Shown piece by piece: positions 1 to 5,945 of a stretch of 6,146 nucleotides of DNA. Origin of the DNA: Flavobacteriaceae bacterium UBA5079 (GTDB lineage: Bacteria; Bacteroidota; Bacteroidia; Flavobacteriales; Flavobacteriaceae). Under the pieces are notes generated by a model. It was given only the letters and a program-made list of their open reading frames with translations, did no database searches and was not told where the DNA came from. Each line of letters begins with the position of its first letter. Position 1 is the first letter of the stretch. The translations under genes were made by a program, and so were the position numbers. The stretch lies in assembly GCA_002414705.1 (NCBI GenBank), contig DIAL01000069.1, forward strand, positions 24,949 to 31,094, read 5' to 3'.

Positions 1-1161
1 CAAACAGTTGATAGGTTTAGTTGGATAACCTCCAATTACATTCAGCTAGAACAACAGTTAAATGGTACTACGCTTAACAACGGTATGGATTTTGGCTTGT
101 TGCGCTATCCAAATAGCTCTAATAGTGTTTTTGGTTATGTTGGTTATGTGCTACCTAATTCTAGCGCTAGTAATCAAGGTGTTTCTAGAGGTACTATTTT
201 TTATGCAGTTGATGGAACACCCTTAAATACAAGCAATTTTAGTAGTTTATTACAAAATACAATCTATTCCATTAATTTGGCTGATTATGATGATAATGGA
301 ACACCTGAAACAAATGATGATGTTATTACTCCAAATGGACAAAGCATAACATTATCAAAATCTGCTATTACAGAAAACCCTATTTTTAAAACTAATATCT
401 TTGAAGTTGCAGGTGAGAACGTCGGATATTTAATGTATAATGGATTTACCAGAGATTTCGATTCGCAATTAAATGCTGTTTTTGGTGAATTTCAAGCGAA
501 TAATATTCAGAATTTAGTATTGGATTTACGCTATAATTCTGGAGGTTCTGTTAATACGGCTATTTTATTGTCTAGCATGATAGCTGGACAGACCGGCAAT
601 ATTTTTAGTACTGAAGAATGGAATACTGACATACAATCGCAATTATCAGTAGAGCAAACCACAAATTACTTTACAAATAATGATGCTGGAGCGCCTTTGA
701 ACATTTTAAACCTGAATAAAGTGTATGTTTTAACTACAAAACGATCTGCTTCTGCTAGCGAATTAGTTATAAACAGTTTAGATCCTTATATAGATGTTGT
801 TCATATTGGAACTGAAACGGCTGGTAAATTTCAAGCCTCTATTACCTTGTATGATGCTCCAGATTTTAGAAGAGTTAATGCAAATCCGGCGCATTTATAT
901 GCCATGCAACCCTTGGTTTTAAAATCCTTAAATGCTGTTGGAAATACAGATTACAGTCAAGGTTTATTTCCAGATATTCCACAATCTGAAAACTACAGTA
1001 ATATGGGAACACTAGGTACAGAAACAGAACCATTATTAGCAACCGCCTTACAACTTATTTTAGATGATAGCCGCTTGTACTTACCACGAATTGAGCCATT
1101 GGATTTAATTGGTGATAAATCTGATTTTGAGCCGTTTTCTATTGGTATGTATGTTGATTAG
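1..1161 (+). CDS. S41-family serine peptidase (C-terminal processing protease type), 3' part of gene
   Basis: The frame is open from the first base, so this is the last 386 codons of a gene that begins left of the window; the first ATG in frame, at 85, is very unlikely to be the true start because coding-like sequence (DRFSWITSNYIQLEQQLNG) precedes it. In fragment numbering, residues about 40-90 look like a PDZ domain, which in this family presents the substrate C-terminus. The S41 core follows: GYLMYNGF near 142, LVLDLRYNSGG at 172-182, and SASASE with the probable nucleophile Ser251. The probable general base is Lys276 in GTETAGK. The 25-residue Ser-Lys spacing matches my recollection of E. 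coli Tsp (Ser430/Lys455), so the active site appears intact. Family members of this kind in Flavobacteriaceae are usually exported, often as lipoproteins, and act in the periplasm or on the surface; the export signal would be outside the window. There is no T9SS domain at the C-terminus. The natural substrate cannot be inferred. Confidence 0.93.
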   Translation, partial: QTVDRFSWITSNYIQLEQQLNGTTLNNGMDFGLLRYPNSSNSVFGYVGYVLPNSSASNQGVSRGTIFYAVDGTPLNTSNFSSLLQNTIYSINLADYDDNGTPETNDDVITPNGQSITLSKSAITENPIFKTNIFEVAGENVGYLMYNGFTRDFDSQLNAVFGEFQANNIQNLVLDLRYNSGGSVNTAILLSSMIAGQTGNIFSTEEWNTDIQSQLSVEQTTNYFTNNDAGAPLNILNLNKVYVLTTKRSASASELVINSLDPYIDVVHIGTETAGKFQASITLYDAPDFRRVNANPAHLYAMQPLVLKSLNAVGNTDYSQGLFPDIPQSENYSNMGTLGTETEPLLATALQLILDDSRLYLPRIEPLDLIGDKSDFEPFSIGMYVD

Positions 1162-1233
1162 ATTTCTGAATTTATAAGAGTCCTTGATACCTGCGTTTTA
1201 CGCTTAACCGAACACCCGAACTGAAGTTGCCAT

Positions 1234-1343
1234 GTTAGTTGTTAGTCGTTAGTTGTTAGTTGTTAGTTGTTAGTTGTTAGTTGTTAGTTGTTAGTTGTTA
1301 GTTGTTAGTTGTTAGTTGTTAGTTGTTAGTTGTTAGTTGTTAG
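1234..1343. repeat. Heptamer tandem repeat (GTTAGTT), 15.7 copies
   Basis: Fifteen complete 7-bp units plus a partial GTTAG run head to tail. All units are identical except the second (1241-1247), which reads GTTAGTC. The array starts 72 bp after the S41 stop codon and ends 53 bp before the terminator stem, so it would be transcribed in the 3' untranslated region of the peptidase mRNA. The unit is not self-complementary, so the array is not a hairpin array. Near-perfect short-unit arrays of this kind are prone to slipped-strand copy number change; here that would not alter a promoter or a reading frame. Confidence 0.97.
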
Positions 1344-1396
1344 AAAATTAAATATTCCATTCTAAACACTTTAATATCCTTAAAATATATAAAACA

Positions 1397-1424
1397 AAAA
1401 ACCCAGACTTTCGTCTGGGTTTTT
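1397..1424. terminator. Bidirectional intrinsic terminator between convergent genes
   Basis: The arms ACCCAGAC (1401-1408) and GTCTGGGT (1413-1420) pair perfectly around a TTTC loop, and the stem is extended by AAAA (1397-1400) pairing with TTTT (1421-1424), for 12 bp in total. On the minus strand the hairpin is followed by a T-rich tract (TTTTTTGTTTTA), and its stem begins 29 bp past the stop codon of the T9SS gene. On the plus strand it is followed by TTTTTC, so it can also end the S41 transcript after the heptamer array. Confidence 0.92.
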
Positions 1425-1452
1425 CTATATAGTTTAATAACTACTTCGTTTA

Positions 1453-4400
1453 TTAGTTTTTAATAACACGAATTGTTTTGGTAGCATTACCAATAGTTAC
1501 TTTAACAAAGTAAGCACCTGTTTGTAAGTTAGACATATCCACCTCACTCGCAACCGTGTTAGGAGCCGTACGCAGTACTTCTTGACCTAACATGTTGTAA
1601 ACAGCCACATTGCTAATATTCGTTTGTGCTTTAACATTCAACACATTATTAACAGGGTTTGGATAGTAAGAGAATCCTTCAATAACATTGGTATCCACAC
1701 TTAACGTAGTAGGAGACCATGCACAGATACTAAACGTACCAAAAGCATTATTTTGATATTCCCAAACTCTTACATAGTATATATCACCTGGAGTTTGACC
1801 AGTTAATGCAATACTTGAAAAAGAACCAGCACCATCATCATCATCACAATCAACTTCAACTAAACTTCCTGGCATACCAGAGTAAATAGCCATTACAGTA
1901 TCTGCAATACCACCAGAAGAACTTGTTTCTACAGTAATTTCTCCGGTGTTAGGAATTTCAATTTGAAACCATACATCACCTTCAGGTGTTCCACAAGATG
2001 CGCCAGCTTCAACAGAATCTGTAGCTCCAACGTTAGTTCCAATAACTGGGTCTTCACAAACAGCACTTCCTACTTCTAACTTTACAGGATTCATAATATC
2101 ATCATTTGCTGGAGGGCATACAAAATTATAAGTTCCTAAAGTGAAATCGCAATCAGCGTCATCATGAACGATATTTAAAGTTACTGGTGTTCCTGTTGCA
2201 TAAGGTCCAACAGCAATAATTCCTGTACCTGAAATAGGATAAGTTGCTATTCCATCAGAAATTTCTGTTGCATTACCAACTGTTGTCACATCCACATTAA
2301 CCACATAGGTTTCTGCTACACAATCTTCAACAACTGTTGCTGTTGCATCCGCTGGAGTACAAGTTGGGACAACTGCACAAGTTAATGTAAGACTTATAGT
2401 TCCAGTAGATGTATTTCCTGATGAATAATGAGCAATATATACATAATAGGTTTCATTTAAAACAGAAGTAAACGTATGTGATTCTGCTCCACTCGATTGA
2501 TCATCACAATTTATATTTACTAAAGCTCCACAAGAGCCACTAGATAAGGCTACTTCATGATCAAAACTTGCAGTAGATGCTAAAGTTATATCAGCACCTG
2601 TTCCAGTAAATGTAAACCAAATACCATTATTACCAATAGAACAACCACTTCCTTCTTGATTACCTGTTGAACCAACAGAAGTCGCATTAATTGTTTCTCC
2701 ACAAGCTATTGGTGTGGCATTCGCGCAATCCACATTAACTGGAGGTGGAGGTGGTGTTCCTATACATATATCAAAAGTCGTATCTTGACCTGGTGTTGAA
2801 GTATACGTATAAACTTGAACATAATATGTTTCCCCTATAGTTAGTCCCATTGGATTACTAGTATCTCCATCACTACATTGAATTGCTGCACCTAAAGAGC
2901 CGCATCCTGGAGCAGCTGCATAAGTTACATGGTACATGTCTGATACGCTTCCTGATATATTAGTTAAAGATACTCTATGTGAAGTTGCTGATGCAACAAA
3001 ACTATACCACACATCGTCATCATCTGAACCGAAACAAGTTGATCCAGAAACAGCTGAATCTGTAGCTCCTAAAACTGTCCCAGAGGTTACCGTACCACAA
3101 TCAAAATCAGTATTTACTGTCAGTCCAATGGCATTAGTACAATCATCATTTGCTGGAGGGCAGGCTGCTTGAGTAATTGCCGAGCTTGTTACCGTACAAC
3201 TATCATCATCATTATCATCATTAATAGTAATTACAACATCCGTTCCATTTACATAAGGTCCAAATGTTAACGTTCCAATAGCCGTTAAAGGTTGAGAAGG
3301 GTTTGCTTGATCGTCTGAAATTGTTAAGGCTGTTGCTGTCCCTAAATCTGTTACATCTACTTCAACTAGAAAACCACCACTTACAACGCAATCACTAATT
3401 ACAGTAAAAGTTGCAGATGCAGCCGTACAAGTGTTTTCTGTTATATCTAACGTATATGCTGTACTTTGCGGTGATGGATAGGTAGATATTACAATATAGT
3501 AAGTTGTTCCACCTACCAGACTAACTTCGGGTATACTTGGATTTCCACTACTTTGCGTATCAGAATCCACACAAGTTACAAAAGGACATTGTTCGTATAT
3601 AAATAAACCAGTCCATGAACCTGTCCCAGACGTTGTCATATTTACTGACATGTCTGTTACTGGAGTAAAACTATAAACAACATCATCACCTGTAAGATAA
3701 CCAGAAGTAGAACAAGGCTCATCTGCACTACCATAATCGTCGCCATAATTAGACGTATTATCTGTTGTAGTGTAAGGTAATGCTCCAATAATAATTGAAT
3801 TTTCACATATTTCACCTGGAAGCGTACATTCTGATTCAAAATCACCAAGTTCAAAATCACAGTCACTATCTGAATGTTCAACGGTTAACGTAATGACATC
3901 GCCAATGGTGTAAGGACCAGCACTTACTGTTCCAGCTATAATAGGAAAAGAACCTCCTAAACCATCTGTTATAACGGAACCATCTCCAGCATCAGAAACG
4001 ACCACATCAACAGAAAATTGTGATGCGCCACAATCATCAACAACTGTTGCGCTATCAACAACTGCTGTTGTACAGGTTGGAGCTGCATTTAAAACACTGT
4101 TCAATGTAAAGGCCGTTGAGCTTTCAGCCCATTCGGTCAATACAATATAATAGGTTGTTCCAGCCGTTAGAGCTGGTGATGATACCGTAAGGTTTGCAGT
4201 AGAACTGCCATTCGTATCAGAAGCAACACATGTTGGAGTTGACCCTGGGCAATTGTCTAGAATAAATAAGCCATAATATGTAACGGCCAGATCAGTAATG
4301 GTAAGATCTAAAGTTTCACCAGTTTCAACGGCTGTATACTGAAACCAATACTCATTATCGTTATAATTGGAACTACAAGGATTGGTTGGTGCGCCATTAC

Positions 4401-4545
4401 CATCTGGAAAACTTCCTCCAGCTGCAGTTACACCTGCTTGCGGTGTTCCAGGTGTTAATGCTAATGCAGTTCCACAATCAGTTTGGGAAAAACCAAAAGT
4501 TATGAAGCACAAAGCAAACATAGTCAATAGTAAATTTTTTTTCAT
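1453..4545 (-). CDS. Secreted multi-domain T9SS type A cargo protein with PPC-like and four-cysteine repeats
   Basis: This is a 1030-residue protein with a Sec signal peptide (residues 1-21, basic MKKN then a hydrophobic core ending FGFS/Q). Five PPC-like (pre-peptidase C-terminal, beta-sandwich) modules lie near 24-153, 247-371, 466-596, 605-723 and 813-942. They show the hallmarks (D)VWYSF or IWFTF, an L..YSG-like strand, and TYYV.V. Three four-cysteine modules lie between them at 158-240, 373-462 and 729-810. A five-proline linker (598-602) joins modules three and four. Residues about 957-1030 form a type A sorting domain: YYPNPVNNVLNV, VYNMLGQEV, then LQTGAYFVKV ending in KTIRVIKN. Such domains direct export through the T9SS and are normally cleaved on release or surface anchoring. 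No catalytic domain is visible, so an adhesin or matrix role is inference. The protein is acidic and almost free of Lys and Arg before the sorting domain. The start fits the signal peptide; there is no Shine-Dalgarno sequence, which is normal for the phylum. It is transcribed alone, between two terminators. Confidence 0.95.
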   Translation of the reverse strand: MKKNLLLTMFALCFITFGFSQTDCGTALALTPGTPQAGVTAAGGSFPDGNGAPTNPCSSNYNDNEYWFQYTAVETGETLDLTITDLAVTYYGLFILDNCPGSTPTCVASDTNGSSTANLTVSSPALTAGTTYYIVLTEWAESSTAFTLNSVLNAAPTCTTAVVDSATVVDDCGASQFSVDVVVSDAGDGSVITDGLGGSFPIIAGTVSAGPYTIGDVITLTVEHSDSDCDFELGDFESECTLPGEICENSIIIGALPYTTTDNTSNYGDDYGSADEPCSTSGYLTGDDVVYSFTPVTDMSVNMTTSGTGSWTGLFIYEQCPFVTCVDSDTQSSGNPSIPEVSLVGGTTYYIVISTYPSPQSTAYTLDITENTCTAASATFTVISDCVVSGGFLVEVDVTDLGTATALTISDDQANPSQPLTAIGTLTFGPYVNGTDVVITINDDNDDDSCTVTSSAITQAACPPANDDCTNAIGLTVNTDFDCGTVTSGTVLGATDSAVSGSTCFGSDDDDVWYSFVASATSHRVSLTNISGSVSDMYHVTYAAAPGCGSLGAAIQCSDGDTSNPMGLTIGETYYVQVYTYTSTPGQDTTFDICIGTPPPPPVNVDCANATPIACGETINATSVGSTGNQEGSGCSIGNNGIWFTFTGTGADITLASTASFDHEVALSSGSCGALVNINCDDQSSGAESHTFTSVLNETYYVYIAHYSSGNTSTGTISLTLTCAVVPTCTPADATATVVEDCVAETYVVNVDVTTVGNATEISDGIATYPISGTGIIAVGPYATGTPVTLNIVHDDADCDFTLGTYNFVCPPANDDIMNPVKLEVGSAVCEDPVIGTNVGATDSVEAGASCGTPEGDVWFQIEIPNTGEITVETSSSGGIADTVMAIYSGMPGSLVEVDCDDDDGAGSFSSIALTGQTPGDIYYVRVWEYQNNAFGTFSICAWSPTTLSVDTNVIEGFSYYPNPVNNVLNVKAQTNISNVAVYNMLGQEVLRTAPNTVASEVDMSNLQTGAYFVKVTIGNATKTIRVIKN
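1456..1677 (-). other. T9SS type A C-terminal sorting domain (residues ~957-1030)
   Basis: The sequence runs FSYYPNPVNNVLNV, then NVAVYNMLGQEVLR, then DMSNLQTGAYFVKV and a basic C-terminal strand ending IRVIKN. This is the standard order of conserved blocks in the Por secretion system sorting domain. The domain contains six Lys/Arg residues (972, 992, 1015, 1023, 1026, 1029), in sharp contrast with the rest of the mature protein. That fits a domain with a separate origin and job that is removed after export. Confidence 0.95.
2098..2118 (-). repeat. 21-bp direct repeat, copy A (encodes CPPANDD)
   Basis: These 21 bases are identical to 3142-3162, in the same frame, and encode residues 810-816. 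They mark the junction from four-cysteine module 3 into PPC-like module 5. Identity in every codon, including third positions, suggests a fairly recent internal duplication or gene conversion. Confidence 0.9.
2116..2361 (-). repeat. Four-cysteine module, copy 3 (residues 729-810)
   Basis: Cysteines at 729, 742, 799 and 810 are spaced 13, 57 and 11. The module contains ATVVEDC, a YVVNVDVT strand, ISDG, VGPYATGTPVTLNIVHDDADCDF and a closing VC. It is the closest relative of copy 1, including 21 of 22 identical bases at 2319-2340 versus 4029-4050. I do not recognise a named family; the strand pattern suggests an Ig-like or fibronectin-like fold, and the four cysteines suggest two disulfides. Confidence 0.8.
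3142..3162 (-). repeat. 21-bp direct repeat, copy B (encodes CPPANDD)
   Basis: This is the second copy of the repeat at 2098-2118. It encodes residues 462-468 at the junction from four-cysteine module 2 into PPC-like module 3. A second shared stretch of 14 bases (GAATCTGTAGCTCC, + strand, at 2015-2028 and 3056-3069) lies at a corresponding place in the following PPC modules, so the duplicated unit seems larger than the 21 bp. Confidence 0.9.
3160..3429 (-). repeat. Four-cysteine module, copy 2 (residues 373-462)
   Basis: Cysteines at 373, 386, 450 and 462 are spaced 13, 64 and 12, so this copy has a longer middle section than the others. It shares VISDC, VEVDVTDLG, ISDD, the FGPYVNGTDVVITI strand and an Asp-rich stretch NDDNDDD before the third cysteine. 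Like copy 3 it runs directly into a PPC-like module through the residues CPPANDD. Confidence 0.78.
3826..4074 (-). repeat. Four-cysteine module, copy 1 (residues 158-240)
   Basis: Cysteines at 158, 172, 229 and 240 are spaced 14, 57 and 11, nearly the same as copy 3. Shared segments are ATVVDDC, FSVDVVVSD, ITDG, AGPYTIGDVITLTVEHSDSDCDF and a closing EC. It follows the first PPC-like module and precedes the second. Confidence 0.8.
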
Positions 4546-4577
4546 TTATAAATTGGATTAAATTAATTAATTGTTTT

Positions 4578-4609
4578 CAATATATTACAATTAGTAACTT
4601 TGAACCAAA
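4578..4609 (-). promoter_or_regulatory. Candidate Bacteroidota-type promoter of the T9SS gene
   Basis: On the minus strand a TTTG (4606-4609) is followed after 21 bases by TATATTG (4578-4584). The Bacteroidota consensus is TTTG near -33 and TAnnTTTG near -7, so the -7 element is one base short of a match. It sits about 33 bp upstream of the ATG, leaving room for a short leader. In DNA this rich in A and T such matches arise by chance, so the call is tentative. Confidence 0.3.
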
Positions 4610-4668
4610 GGCTTAAGATTGTTATCGATGAAGCGTAAAAAATATTCGTTAAAACGATGTTATTTTTT

Positions 4669-4680
4669 TATGCATGCATA
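4669..4680. promoter_or_regulatory. 12-bp perfect palindrome TATGCATGCATA
   Basis: TATGCATGCATA is its own reverse complement. It lies about 60 bp beyond the promoter candidate on the upstream side of the T9SS gene and 4 bp from the long hairpin, so it could be a dimeric regulator site. Nothing else supports a function, and a 12-bp palindrome in AT-rich DNA may be chance. Confidence 0.25.
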
Positions 4681-4684
4681 GCAT

Positions 4685-4737
4685 AATTCTTAAATAATTA
4701 TGTTTTTTTCATAAAAAGACATAATTATTTAAGAATT
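4685..4737. repeat. Long near-perfect AT-rich inverted repeat (hairpin)
   Basis: The arms 4685-4703 and 4719-4737 are perfect 19-bp inverted repeats. The spacer continues the stem: T4704 faces G4718, then five T-A pairs, leaving only the loop CAT (4710-4712), for about 25 bp overall. In plus-strand RNA the T-G position is a tolerated G-U wobble; in minus-strand RNA it becomes a C-A mismatch. The stem has few G or C bases and no T-tract follows it on the minus strand, so it does not look like an ordinary terminator. It may be an operator, a leader-RNA structure or a mobile-element remnant. Confidence 0.85.
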
Positions 4738-4795
4738 TAAAATTAATACTCACAACTATCAACTATATTCATTCCTTTAACATTTTATAAAAAGC

Positions 4796-4835
4796 AAAAA
4801 GCCAGATTTTCTAACTTTAGAAAATCTGGCTTTTT
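4796..4835 (-). terminator. Intrinsic terminator of the receptor-lipoprotein transcription unit
   Basis: An 18-bp perfect stem is formed by 4796-4813 and 4818-4835 around the 4-base loop ACTT (4814-4817). The core is AGCCAGATTTTCTA paired with its complement, and both ends carry five-base A/T tracts. It begins 40 bp after the lipoprotein stop codon on the minus strand. The symmetric A and T tracts make it potentially active in both directions, but no plus-strand gene precedes it. Confidence 0.92.
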
Positions 4836-4875
4836 GAGATAATTAACCCGTTTACTTTTTAAAGGTACCCCATAC

Positions 4876-5940
4876 TTAATTAAAATAAATTCCAGAGGCA
4901 ATTAAACCAACTTCAAACGTATAAATTTTGGTATTTGTATTTAAATCGTACACCAATAAATCGCTCAAAGAACTGTAATCCTTTGCATCTGTTACGTATA
5001 ACTTATCTGCTTTAACTGTCATTCCATACGTGGTAATAGTCCCTAAATTAATAATAGGTATTGAAGGTAATGTTGTAGTTGAATCTGAAAGCATATAAAT
5101 ATCATTATCTAAATGGTAATAAATAATTCCATTACTGTAGGCCATTTTCTCTGGATGTAAACCATCTGCAAAATCTAAATTCTGTATTACAGAGTCTGTA
5201 TCCAAATCTATTGTTGCAATAGCAGCTGTTGACTCATTTCCTGTCCAAGCTAAATTCCCTTCAGAAAGTACAATTAAATCGCGTGCACTGTTAATAAACA
5301 TGTCGTCTGGAACATCATTAACAGCAATGGTTTTTATAATAGTATTTGTTGCTAAATCCAATACCGAAATTATATTGTTTGACCCATAACCACCTTTATG
5401 AGAAATATATAATTTATTGGCATACACGACCATTTGCTCTGGTCCTTCCGCCATAGAAATGGTGGATTCTACTCTATTAGTTTCTAGATTTACTATAGCC
5501 AGAAAATCATCATTCGCGTCAAACCCATCTCCCCAATTGGTTACATATCCTTTTCCATTTGCAAACGCCATATAACGTGGCAAACTTAAATCTGTTGTTA
5601 TGGTTGCTTCTTTTAAAAACGTATAGCGATTTACCACATGAATGTTATTGTTTTGAACAACTATATAGGCTTTATCACCTTCAAAACCGACAGATTGTAC
5701 AAACGTACCAAGTTCCTCTGCGTTGGTATTACTAAAAACAGTATTTTCCGTTCTTAAAAAATCGCTAGAAATAAAAGAAACTGATCCCGAAATTGAACCA
5801 CCTTCCGCACTGACTAAAATACCATTATCATATTCACCCAAAGAAATTGGAATATTAGCAAAATCATCATCATTATTACAAGATGTCAATGCAACTGCAT
5901 AGAGGAGACAAATGACGAAAAATTTAATTGAGAATTTCAT
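4876..5940 (-). CDS. Surface lipoprotein with YncE/DUF5074-like beta-propeller (BtuG-like candidate)
   Basis: This is a 354-residue lipoprotein precursor. Residues 1-20 form a type II signal peptide ending in the lipobox LTS-C, with lipidation at Cys21. The next residues NNDDDF resemble the acidic lipoprotein export signal that sends Bacteroidota lipoproteins to the cell surface. From about residue 75 to the end there are repeated four-strand blades of the YncE/DUF5074 kind: GYVTN, then FLAIVNLETNRVESTI, GPEQMVVYANKLYISH, ISVLDLATNTIIKTI, IATIDLDTDSVIQNL, KMAYSNGIIYY, LYVTDAKDYSSLSDLLVYDLNTNTKIYTF. This points to a seven-bladed or similar propeller. No catalytic site is evident; binding is the likely job. 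It starts five bases after the stop codon of a TonB-dependent receptor, so the two are probably co-transcribed and act as a pair. BtuG, the B12-binding partner of BtuB in Bacteroides, has this architecture and neighbour, but other ligands are possible. Confidence 0.9.
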   Translation of the reverse strand: MKFSIKFFVICLLYAVALTSCNNDDDFANIPISLGEYDNGILVSAEGGSISGSVSFISSDFLRTENTVFSNTNAEELGTFVQSVGFEGDKAYIVVQNNNIHVVNRYTFLKEATITTDLSLPRYMAFANGKGYVTNWGDGFDANDDFLAIVNLETNRVESTISMAEGPEQMVVYANKLYISHKGGYGSNNIISVLDLATNTIIKTIAVNDVPDDMFINSARDLIVLSEGNLAWTGNESTAAIATIDLDTDSVIQNLDFADGLHPEKMAYSNGIIYYHLDNDIYMLSDSTTTLPSIPIINLGTITTYGMTVKADKLYVTDAKDYSSLSDLLVYDLNTNTKIYTFEVGLIASGIYFN

Positions 5941-5945
5941 AGTTT

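Larger units (their letters stand above)
1162..1452. other. Intergenic region between convergent genes
   Basis: This 291-bp gap lies between the stop codons of the S41 peptidase gene (+) and the T9SS cargo gene (-), so no promoter is expected for either. It contains a heptamer tandem array (1234-1343) and a shared hairpin terminator (1397-1424), both listed separately. The first 72 bases hold nothing recognisable apart from a 4-bp hairpin (GCGT/ACGC, 1193-1203). No open reading frame is possible through the array, because the heptamer places stop codons in all frames of both strands. Confidence 0.85.
4546..4875. other. Intergenic region upstream of the T9SS gene
   Basis: This 330-bp, very AT-rich gap lies between two minus-strand genes. 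From right to left it holds the terminator of the lipoprotein gene (4796-4835), a long hairpin (4685-4737), a 12-bp palindrome (4669-4680) and a weak promoter candidate (4578-4609). The T9SS gene must have its own promoter here if the terminator works. No small open reading frame with a convincing start or protein-like composition is visible. Confidence 0.8.

Noticed and set aside
85..87. ATG at 85 as the start of the S41 peptidase gene
   Set aside because: The same frame stays open to the window edge and reads like S41 N-terminal sequence, so the gene is cut by the window rather than short.
1193..1203. Small hairpin GCGT-TTT-ACGC after the S41 stop codon as its terminator
   Set aside because: The stem is only four base pairs and no T-tract follows; the hairpin at 1397-1424 is far stronger.
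1234..1343. Heptamer array as a CRISPR or as a phase-variable coding repeat
   Set aside because: There are no spacers between units, so it is not a CRISPR. Stop codons fall in every frame of both strands, and it lies after both stop codons, so it cannot switch a reading frame or a promoter of the flanking genes.
2936..3172. Plus-strand open frame of 78 codons inside the T9SS gene
   Set aside because: It lies wholly antisense to a well-supported coding region with clear domains and shows no recognisable protein features; it exists because the sense gene avoids certain codons.
3657..3881. Minus-strand open frame of 74 codons in another frame of the T9SS gene
   Set aside because: It overlaps PPC-like module 2 and its boundary in the correct frame; its composition (runs of I, L, V, M, Q) is that of a shifted reading of Asp/Thr-rich coding sequence.
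4367..4561. Plus-strand open frame of 64 codons over the start of the T9SS gene
   Set aside because: It is antisense to the signal peptide and first PPC-like module, and has no upstream signals or protein-like features.
5941..5945. A separate promoter or regulatory site between the receptor and lipoprotein genes
   Set aside because: Only five bases separate the stop codon and the start codon, and nothing promoter-like is visible in the end of the receptor gene, so co-transcription is the simpler reading.
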